Shown here: piece by piece, positions 1 through 4,606 of the stretch
Layout of the letters: every line of letters starts with the position of its first letter
How positions within the stretch are numbered: position 1 is the first letter of the stretch
Assembly: GCA_011526335.1 (NCBI GenBank)
Contig: WTJB01000292.1
Coordinates: 1 to 5,839, forward strand
Direction of reading: 5' to 3'
DNA length: 5,839 nucleotides
From: Candidatus Arcticimaribacter sp.
GTDB lineage: Bacteria > Bacteroidota > Bacteroidia > Flavobacteriales > Flavobacteriaceae
Notes under the pieces: generated by a model
Databases searched by the model: none
The model's input: only the letters and a program-made list of their open reading frames with translations
Told to the model about the DNA's origin: nothing
Translations under genes and position numbers: made by a program

Positions 1-116
1 GTATAAGAGACAGCATCATTTCCTTCATCAAAAGCAGTACAGATTTCTTCTTGTAAAGGACGAAAATCATCTGCTTTCCAATGTTTTTTTAGTAAGGATT
101 TATAGGCGTTGGGCAT
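1..116 (-). CDS. recQ: RecQ-type ATP-dependent DNA helicase, N-terminal fragment (runs off the left edge)
   Basis: Only the first 38 codons are in the window. RecQ enzymes are 3'-5' superfamily 2 DNA helicases acting in recombination and repair of stalled forks. What is seen: reading leftward from an ATG at 116-114, residues 8-25 contain W13, D17 and the run FRPLQEEI (18-25). This is the motif-0 signature of RecQ helicases, where the FRPLQ segment contacts the adenine of ATP. It is followed by G32-x-D34, as expected just before the Walker A motif, which lies outside the window. An in-frame TAA directly upstream makes this ATG the only reasonable start. The start lies 17 bases inside the 3' end of the ATPase gene, so the two are probably co-transcribed and translationally coupled. 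Full RecQ proteins usually have 600-730 residues. Whether this is RecQ itself or a shorter RecQ-like paralog cannot be judged from the fragment. Confidence 0.8.
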   Translation of the reverse strand, partial: MPNAYKSLLKKHWKADDFRPLQEEICTAFDEGNDAVSY

Positions 117-669
117 TGCATTGAGTTAAAATAAATTCGACTCTTTCTTCTGGCGTTCCCCAAGGGACGATGAAAGGATTGTATTGGCTAGCGTAGCGGG
201 CTTGAATTTTTTCATGTGCCAAAATAGCCGTTTCAAAATCTTCTTTGCGGTGATGATCTTGTACGTAAATTTTTTTTTCTGGGGGGATTAAAAAAATCAT
301 ATCATAAGCATACTGCTGTAGTTCTTTCTCAAACGCAAGCGAAACTTCCCCCACCATATCCAAATAGGCCAACACATCGGGCAATCCTCTATCAAAAAAA
401 CAAAACGGCGGGATCCCTTCAGTAGGTAATGTAGCGGCTTCGTGGTAGTGTTCTTTTCTTTTTTCCCAGATCAATTGGCTAAATTCTAGGGGCTTGCTCA
501 GAAAATAATTTTCCATTCCTTCTGCTTCCCCTTGTGCAATAAATTCCCGTGAGACTTCTTCAAAACAAACATAGCCTTTTGTTCTTAGCAAATTTATGAG
601 CGTGGTTTTTCCGCTTCCAGGACCACCAGAAATCACGATTTTAAAGGGGGTTTGTTCGGTATTGTTCAT
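100..669 (-). CDS. P-loop ATPase / nucleotide-kinase-like protein (AAA_28-type)
   Basis: This is a 189-residue, probably cytoplasmic, P-loop NTPase. It has a clear Walker A motif GGPGSGKTT at residues 15-23. There is a conserved-looking EEVSR segment at 37-41. A DRGLPD motif at 93-98 sits where thymidylate-kinase-like enzymes have their DR(S/G) substrate-binding motif, and follows a hydrophobic strand (FCFF) that resembles a Walker B strand. The whole layout matches the AAA_28 family, annotated as 'ATP-binding protein' or 'predicted ATPase'; the physiological substrate is not established. Length is normal for the family. The start is the ATG at 669-667, 35 bases from the divergent DUF493 gene start. 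The 3' end overlaps the RecQ start by 17 bases. A cluster of homopolymer runs (A9, C6, T7 on the coding strand) lies at 270-296 but the frame is intact. A phosphotransferase role is an inference from the DR motif. Confidence 0.8.
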   Translation of the reverse strand: MNNTEQTPFKIVISGGPGSGKTTLINLLRTKGYVCFEEVSREFIAQGEAEGMENYFLSKPLEFSQLIWEKRKEHYHEAATLPTEGIPPFCFFDRGLPDVLAYLDMVGEVSLAFEKELQQYAYDMIFLIPPEKKIYVQDHHRKEDFETAILAHEKIQARYASQYNPFIVPWGTPEERVEFILTQCNAQRL

Positions 670-685
670 CCCTAGTGTATATTTG
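651..685 (+). promoter_or_regulatory. Bacteroidota-type promoter for the DUF493 gene
   Basis: A perfect TAnnTTTG -7 element (TATATTTG, 678-685) is preceded by a -33 type TTTG at 651-654 with a 23-base spacer, at the long end of the range reported for this phylum. Transcription would begin near 692, giving a leader of roughly a dozen bases before the ATG at 705. This argues against the upstream in-frame GTG at 675, which would lie before the transcript start. The -33 element falls inside the first codons of the divergent ATPase gene. The consensus is established knowledge; use of this copy is inferred. Confidence 0.55.
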
Positions 686-704
686 TATAAAAATAGCTTT
701 CTCT

Positions 705-995
705 ATGGCTCAAAACGCTGCATCCGAAGATTTTTATTCACGATTTCACGAACAATTAGAAGCCTCCCAAGCCTGGCCCGGGAATTATTTGTTTAAGTTC
801 ATTATAAAAACCAATACGGATCACAAAGAACGCCTCCTTTCATTATTCGAAGGAAAAGAAGCAAAGCTGACCGAAAAATCTTCACGCAAGCAAAATTATG
901 TGAGTTTATCTATTGTTGCTCATTTTAAGCAAGCGGAAGAGGTGGTACAGATCTACCGACAGGCCAATCAAATCAAAGGAATCTTTGTTTTGTAG
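705..995 (+). CDS. DUF493 family protein (YbeD-like)
   Basis: This is a small cytoplasmic protein of 96 residues and unknown function. It matches the DUF493 (PF04359) pattern. An N-terminal helix with FYSRFHEQLE (10-19) is followed by WPGNYLFKFI (24-33), a helix KERLLSLFEG, and a strand NYVSLSI (64-70). A helix AEEVVQIYRQ leads to the ending IKGIFVL. The ferredoxin-like alpha/beta fold is known for the family. I choose ATG 705 rather than the in-frame GTG at 675, because family members start about ten residues before the FYxxF helix and because a promoter -7 element overlaps the GTG region. The gene is divergent from the ATPase gene and precedes DUF4290 by 63 bases. E. coli YbeD lies near the lipoate genes, but nothing here indicates a lipoate link, so no pathway is assigned. 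Confidence 0.85.
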   Translation: MAQNAASEDFYSRFHEQLEASQAWPGNYLFKFIIKTNTDHKERLLSLFEGKEAKLTEKSSRKQNYVSLSIVAHFKQAEEVVQIYRQANQIKGIFVL

Positions 996-1022
996 AGAAT
1001 TCTAAAGATTTGAAAGAAATTA

Positions 1023-1042
1023 TGTAATTTGCAATCATTACA
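1023..1042. repeat. Inverted repeat upstream of the DUF4290 gene
   Basis: TGTAAT (1023-1028) and ATTACA (1037-1042) form perfect 6-base arms around an 8-base spacer, ending 16 bases before the ATG at 1059. The repeat overlaps a partial -7-like element (TA-A-TTTG at 1025-1031, one base shorter than the consensus spacing). No suitably spaced -33 element is visible. It could be an operator or a short leader hairpin, or chance in AT-rich DNA. Confidence 0.35.
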
Positions 1043-1058
1043 CATCCTACAACATTTC

Positions 1059-1703
1059 ATGGAAACATTACAATATAACTCTGAGCGAAAACCGCTTATC
1101 ATACCCGAATATGGAAGACATATTCATATTATGATAGATCAGTTAGTGGCTACAGAAGACCGTGAGGAACGGAATAAAAAGGCAAAAGCCATTATTGGCG
1201 TTATGGGAAATTTAAACCCCCATCTAAGAGATGTGCCCGACTTTCAACACAAGTTATGGGATCAACTCTTTATCATGTCTGATTTTCAATTGGATGTCGA
1301 TTCGCCTTTTGAAAAGCCCAAAAAAGAATTGTTGGAAGAACGGCCACAGCATATGGGCTATCCTCAAAATTTTCCCAAATATCGTTTCTATGGAAACAAC
1401 ATAAAAAGCATGATTGACGTGGCTATACAATGGGATGAAGGCGAGATGAAAGACGCCTTGGTTTTTAACATTGCCAATCACATGAAGAAATGCTTTTTGA
1501 ATTGGAATAAAGATACCGTGGATGATCAAGTTATTTTTGATCATTTAAAAGAGCTTTCTGACGGAAAACTAAGTGTAAAAGAACAGCTCTTACCACTGAC
1601 CCCAACCCAAGATTTACTTAAAATGAAGTCCAAGAACGGCAATGGGCCCAAGAGCAACGGAAGCAATAAGCCCCGAAAAAACCGAAACCGAAAACGCTAT
1701 TAA
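1059..1703 (+). CDS. DUF4290 domain-containing protein
   Basis: This 214-residue protein has no signal peptide or membrane segment. I recognise it as DUF4290, a family essentially confined to Bacteroidota and of unknown function. The diagnostic N-terminus reads YNSERKPLIIPEYGRHIHIM (6-25), followed by a helical region with DREERNKKAKAIIGVMGNLNP and the segment DFQHKLWDQLFIMSDF (61-76). The ATG at 1059 fits family starts; an in-frame TTG at 1029 would add ten residues unlike the family. The C-terminus, from about residue 188, is a low-complexity basic tail rich in Lys, Arg, Asn and Gly that ends KNRNRKRY. The tail is probably disordered and could bind nucleic acid or an acidic partner. The stop is 9 bases before murA, indicating one transcript and a possible link to cell-wall synthesis, which is inference from context only. 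Confidence 0.85.
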   Translation: METLQYNSERKPLIIPEYGRHIHIMIDQLVATEDREERNKKAKAIIGVMGNLNPHLRDVPDFQHKLWDQLFIMSDFQLDVDSPFEKPKKELLEERPQHMGYPQNFPKYRFYGNNIKSMIDVAIQWDEGEMKDALVFNIANHMKKCFLNWNKDTVDDQVIFDHLKELSDGKLSVKEQLLPLTPTQDLLKMKSKNGNGPKSNGSNKPRKNRNRKRY

Positions 1704-1712
1704 ACGCAATCT

Positions 1713-3020
1713 ATGGGTACATTTGTCATAGAGGGAGGTCACCAGCTGAGTGGTGAAATCATCCCACAAGGCGCAAAAAATGAAGCATTACAAATTTTAT
1801 GCGCGGTCTTGTTGACCCCAGAAGAGGTCACGATAGAGAACATCCCTGACATTATCGATGTCAATAAATTGATTCAACTACTGATTAATTTTGGTGTAAA
1901 AGTTACCCAATTGGGTCCAACAAGCTATCGCTTTCAATCCGATGAAGTCAACCTTGACTATTTAAAGTCCGATCAGTTTAAAGTAGATGGTAGAGGTTTA
2001 CGCGGTTCCATTATGCTGGTAGGTCCTTTATTGGCCCGTTTTGGAGTGGGAAGTATTCCTCGTCCTGGAGGCGACAAAATAGGACGTCGTCGTTTAGATA
2101 CCCACTTTGAAGGATTGATAAAACTAGGCGCTTCTTTTAACTATGACAAAGATGACCATTTTTATTCGGTTGAAGCAAAATCACTGACCGGTACAGACAT
2201 GCTTTTAGACGAAGCCTCGGTCACAGGAACAGCCAATATTGTTATGGCTGCTGTCTTGGCTAAAGGGAAGACCACCATCTATAATGCTGCTTGTGAACCG
2301 TATTTACAACAGCTTTGTGCGATGCTAAATCGAATGGGCGCTAAAATTTCTGGGGTAGGGTCCAACCTATTGACCATAGAAGGAGTTGAAGCGCTTGGCG
2401 GGACTACCCATCGTATTTTACCCGATATGGTAGAGATAGGAAGTTGGATTGGGCTTGCCGCCATGACAAAAAGTGAATTGACCATCAAAAACGTACGTTG
2501 GGAATTTTTAGGACAAATACCCGCTGTTTTCCGAAAGCTAGGTCTGACCGTTGAGAAAAGAGGAGACGATATTTTTATTCCTGCACATGAAGAGGGATAT
2601 GAAATTCAGAATTATATTGACGGTTCAATCTTGACCATAGCCGATGCGCCCTGGCCAGGTTTTACCCCCGATTTGCTCAGCATTGTTCTTGTGGTGGCTA
2701 CGCAAGCAAGAGGTAGCGTGCTCATCCATCAAAAAATGTTTGAGAGTCGTTTATTCTTTGTAGATAAACTCATTGATATGGGCGCAAAAATTATTCTCTG
2801 TGATCCTCATCGTGCTTCTATTATTGGTCATGATTTTCAATCACAACTCAAGGCTGCTACCCTGACTTCTCCGGATATCCGGGCTGGGATTTCACTCCTC
2901 ATTGCGGCCCTATCGGCCAAAGGAACGAGCACCATACACAATATCGAGCAGATCGATCGTGGATACGAACGTATCGTAGAAAGATTACAGAAAATTGGCG
3001 CTAAAATTCAACGGATATAA
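1713..3020 (+). CDS. murA: UDP-N-acetylglucosamine 1-carboxyvinyltransferase (MurA), Asp-type active site
   Basis: MurA transfers enolpyruvate from PEP to UDP-GlcNAc in the cytoplasm, the first committed step of peptidoglycan synthesis. The 435-residue length is close to the family norm (about 420-440). Residues matching E. coli MurA by motif are K22-N23 (in GAKNEA), R126, D129 and H131 of the substrate loop, D320 (in TPDLLS, equivalent to the general base D305), R390 (in DIRAG) and R416 (in IDRGYERI, equivalent to R397). The catalytic-loop Cys115 is replaced by Asp121 in the segment RPGGDKIGRRRLDTH (117-131). Asp at this site supports catalysis but removes the target of fosfomycin. Repeated (M/L/I)GAKI-like segments near residues 138, 209, 358 and 429 reflect the pseudo-sixfold repeated fold. 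The start at 1713 lies 9 bases after the DUF4290 stop, with no strong Shine-Dalgarno sequence. Confidence 0.97.
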   Translation: MGTFVIEGGHQLSGEIIPQGAKNEALQILCAVLLTPEEVTIENIPDIIDVNKLIQLLINFGVKVTQLGPTSYRFQSDEVNLDYLKSDQFKVDGRGLRGSIMLVGPLLARFGVGSIPRPGGDKIGRRRLDTHFEGLIKLGASFNYDKDDHFYSVEAKSLTGTDMLLDEASVTGTANIVMAAVLAKGKTTIYNAACEPYLQQLCAMLNRMGAKISGVGSNLLTIEGVEALGGTTHRILPDMVEIGSWIGLAAMTKSELTIKNVRWEFLGQIPAVFRKLGLTVEKRGDDIFIPAHEEGYEIQNYIDGSILTIADAPWPGFTPDLLSIVLVVATQARGSVLIHQKMFESRLFFVDKLIDMGAKIILCDPHRASIIGHDFQSQLKAATLTSPDIRAGISLLIAALSAKGTSTIHNIEQIDRGYERIVERLQKIGAKIQRI

Positions 3021-3046
3021 AAAGAAACCCCTAAATCCAATCCTTT

Positions 3047-3874
3047 ATGTCACCTACTTATTTTTTCCTCTTCCTTTTTGGAGGGTTTTTGCACGCACAA
3101 GTTTTTGTTAGTGACCTTGTCTCTGCCGCAGATACAGGAGAGCCCTTGCCTTATGTCAATATCGGAATACCGAATGAAGGTATAGGCACCGTGAGCAATG
3201 AAGCGGGCTATTATACGCTTGAACTCCCTGAACATCTTCAGCAAAAGACACTGCGTTTTTCTATGGTGGGTTTTTCTGAAAAAGAAATATTTATTTCGCC
3301 TTCAGAAGATAAGCATGCCTTGGTTTACGATATTACTTTGGATCCAGAAACAACGGAGCTGAATGAAGTTGTTGTAACCAACAGTTCTTGGGAAAAAGTA
3401 AGTGTGGGAAATAAAACGGATTCCAAACGGATTGTTACTGGGTTTACCTCCAATCAATTGGGAAATGAAATTGCTCAATTTATTCGGGTTAAAAAAAATC
3501 GCCCCACAAAGCTTGAGGCCTTTTGGGTTACCCTCGCAGAAAATAAGATCGAAAATGCTGTTTTACGTTTAAATATTTACAGTGAAAAAGAGGGGTTTCC
3601 TGATGCAAACCTGTTAAAAACCCCAATATACATTGAGCTGCCTAACGATTATCAGACCCTTACCCTAGATTTAAAACCCTACGCCATTTATGTCGAAGAT
3701 GATTTTTTTGTATCGCTAGAATGGATAGAAGATTATGGAATCGAAAACTTGTGGTTTTCAGCAGGGTTGTTCGGAAAGTCTTTATATGCAAGAAATGCAA
3801 GTCAAGGGGAGTGGGTACGGAAAAAAGCACTGAGTATTGGGATGGGAGTGGAACTCCTTCAAAAGCATCGTTAA
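3047..3874 (+). CDS. Secreted CarboxypepD_reg-like domain protein
   Basis: This is a 275-residue exported protein of unknown function. An N-terminal hydrophobic stretch (FFLFLFGGFLHA, 6-17) with predicted cleavage before Q18 resembles a Sec signal peptide. Unusually, it has no Lys or Arg in its n-region; an in-frame stop at 3032-3034 rules out an upstream start. Residues about 18-105 form a carboxypeptidase-regulatory-like beta-sandwich (PF13715 type), shown by GEPLPYVNIGIPNEGIGTVS, the NEAGYYTLELP strand pair and LRFSMVGFSEKEIFI. The sequence ELNEVVV (104-110) follows, as at the end of this domain in SusC/TonB-dependent receptors, but no plug or barrel is present. The remainder, about 120-275, looks like a beta-rich domain I do not recognise. 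It begins 26 bases after murA, so it is probably co-transcribed. Its stop codon overlaps the stop of the convergent DUF1801 gene. A periplasmic or surface location is inferred. Confidence 0.8.
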   Translation: MSPTYFFLFLFGGFLHAQVFVSDLVSAADTGEPLPYVNIGIPNEGIGTVSNEAGYYTLELPEHLQQKTLRFSMVGFSEKEIFISPSEDKHALVYDITLDPETTELNEVVVTNSSWEKVSVGNKTDSKRIVTGFTSNQLGNEIAQFIRVKKNRPTKLEAFWVTLAENKIENAVLRLNIYSEKEGFPDANLLKTPIYIELPNDYQTLTLDLKPYAIYVEDDFFVSLEWIEDYGIENLWFSAGLFGKSLYARNASQGEWVRKKALSIGMGVELLQKHR

Positions 3875-4287
3875 GAATACTTTTGTTGAATGATTTTTAT
3901 GGAGTCTTTGATGATGCGTTTTAGCACAGCCAGATCAATATCGCTTAAGCGTTTGATGTACAAGCATCCTTTGCTCTTTTTGTATTTCCCTAGGCCGTCG
4001 AAATTCAATCCATCATGCGAAAGGTCACACATTAAATACAAGGTTAAGGCTTGTTTTCTCGGGGCAAAACCGGTAAGAAACCAATCGCCTTCCCGACCTG
4101 TCTTGTATCTGTAATGATATTCTCCAAAACCCACGATACTGGTTCCCCACATGGCGGGAGGGGCTTGGGTAATGTCTTGCATAATATCGAGGAGTTTAAG
4201 ACAATCCAAACGTTTTTGTTCTTCACTTATAGAAGATAAAAACCACTCGACATTTTCACTCGTTTTTTGTGTTTTATTCGCTTTCAT
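3871..4287 (-). CDS. DUF1801 domain-containing protein
   Basis: This is a 138-residue soluble protein. It matches DUF1801 (PF08818, YdhG-like fold). The core is PPAMWGTSIVGFGEYHYRYK (43-62) followed by GREGDWFLTGFAPRKQALTLY (64-84), and the C-terminal GKGCLYIK-type segment reads SKGCLYIKRLSDIDLAVLKRII (105-126). Family members are small, structurally characterised proteins. Some relatives have been linked to iron handling (frataxin-like YdhG), but this subgroup, with the MWG-SIVGFG-YHY signature, has no assigned role that I know of. The gene lies 31 bases downstream of the TIGR03643 gene on the same strand, so it may be the last cistron of the photolyase transcript. The first base of its ATG closes a hairpin in the gap. 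Its TAA overlaps the TAA of the convergent secreted-protein gene. Confidence 0.85.
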   Translation of the reverse strand: MKANKTQKTSENVEWFLSSISEEQKRLDCLKLLDIMQDITQAPPAMWGTSIVGFGEYHYRYKTGREGDWFLTGFAPRKQALTLYLMCDLSHDGLNFDGLGKYKKSKGCLYIKRLSDIDLAVLKRIIKDSIKIIQQKYS

Positions 4288-4310
4288 CTTTTAGGGCTTT
4301 CCCCAAAAGA
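4287..4310 (-). promoter_or_regulatory. Intercistronic hairpin abutting the DUF1801 start codon
   Basis: Ten-base arms 4287-4296 and 4301-4310 flank a 4-base loop. In minus-strand RNA the stem reads UCUUUUGGGG / CCCUAAAAGA and pairs fully with one G-U wobble; on the plus strand the same position is an A-C mismatch. The stem occupies most of the 31-base gap between the TIGR03643 and DUF1801 genes. Its last base is the A of the DUF1801 ATG. No U tract follows, so it does not look like a classical terminator. Possible roles are control of ribosome access or transcript processing. A near-match to a -7 element (TATCTTTTG, one T too many) overlaps its upstream arm. Confidence 0.45.
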
Positions 4311-4318
4311 TACAAAAA

Positions 4319-4606
4319 TTATCGTTTGGAGACTTTATTGTTGCTTATGTTGCGTTGTCTAGAGCATTTAAATCGATCAACCTCTGCGCCACGCGACTTA
4401 CGATGTTTGGTTTTTCTTCCTTGTACTCTTGCACGCCAAAGATTAAAACTAGTGCGTTTCATTTCGCGACGCATCAACTCAATTACTTCTTGTTCTTTTA
4501 GCCCAAATTGATCTTTGATGGCATCAAAGGGAGTGCGGTCCTCCCAGGCCATTTCAATCACGCGGTCTATTTGCTCTTCGTTTAGTTTTATTTTAATCTT
4601 TTTCAT
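4319..4606 (-). CDS. TIGR03643 family protein (DUF2805), HTH-like
   Basis: This is a 95-residue, strongly basic protein of unknown function. It is recognised as TIGR03643/DUF2805 (PF10985) from the core IDRVIEMAWEDRTPFDAIKD (13-32) and QFGLKEQEVIELMRREMKR (33-51), then SFNLWRARVQGRKTKHRK (53-70). The first part has the spacing of a helix-turn-helix, with AIKDQFG as helix two and EQEVIELMRR as the recognition-like helix. This suggests nucleic-acid binding but is inference. The last 25 residues are a basic tail of low similarity to anything I know. The family is often found beside photolyase/cryptochrome genes, and here its ATG overlaps the photolyase stop by one base (TAATG), implying translational coupling. 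The natural start is the ATG at 4606-4604. Confidence 0.85.
   Translation of the reverse strand: MKKIKIKLNEEQIDRVIEMAWEDRTPFDAIKDQFGLKEQEVIELMRREMKRTSFNLWRARVQGRKTKHRKSRGAEVDRFKCSRQRNISNNKVSKR

Noticed and set aside
675..704. N-terminal extension of the DUF493 gene from a GTG at 675
   Set aside because: The ten extra residues do not fit family starts, and a perfect -7 element (678-685) overlaps this stretch, so the transcript probably begins after the GTG.
1029..1058. N-terminal extension of DUF4290 from a TTG at 1029
   Set aside because: The ATG at 1059 gives the usual family N-terminus; the extension overlaps an inverted repeat and has no family match.
1254..1544. Antisense open frame within the DUF4290 gene
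   Set aside because: Its translation resembles no family and mirrors a well-supported gene; it is a frame shadow.
2336..3015. Recurring GGCGC(T/A)AAAATT segments as DNA repeats
   Set aside because: They encode the repeated MGAKI motifs of the pseudo-symmetric MurA fold and are explained by the protein.
3858..3888. Bidirectional terminator between the convergent genes
   Set aside because: The stem is only 6 bp, mostly A-T, with a 14-base loop and no clean U tract, so it is too weak to annotate as a terminator.
4044..4239. Overlapping open frames on both strands inside the DUF1801 gene
   Set aside because: Both are shadows of a gene with clear DUF1801 motifs; neither has a recognisable domain.
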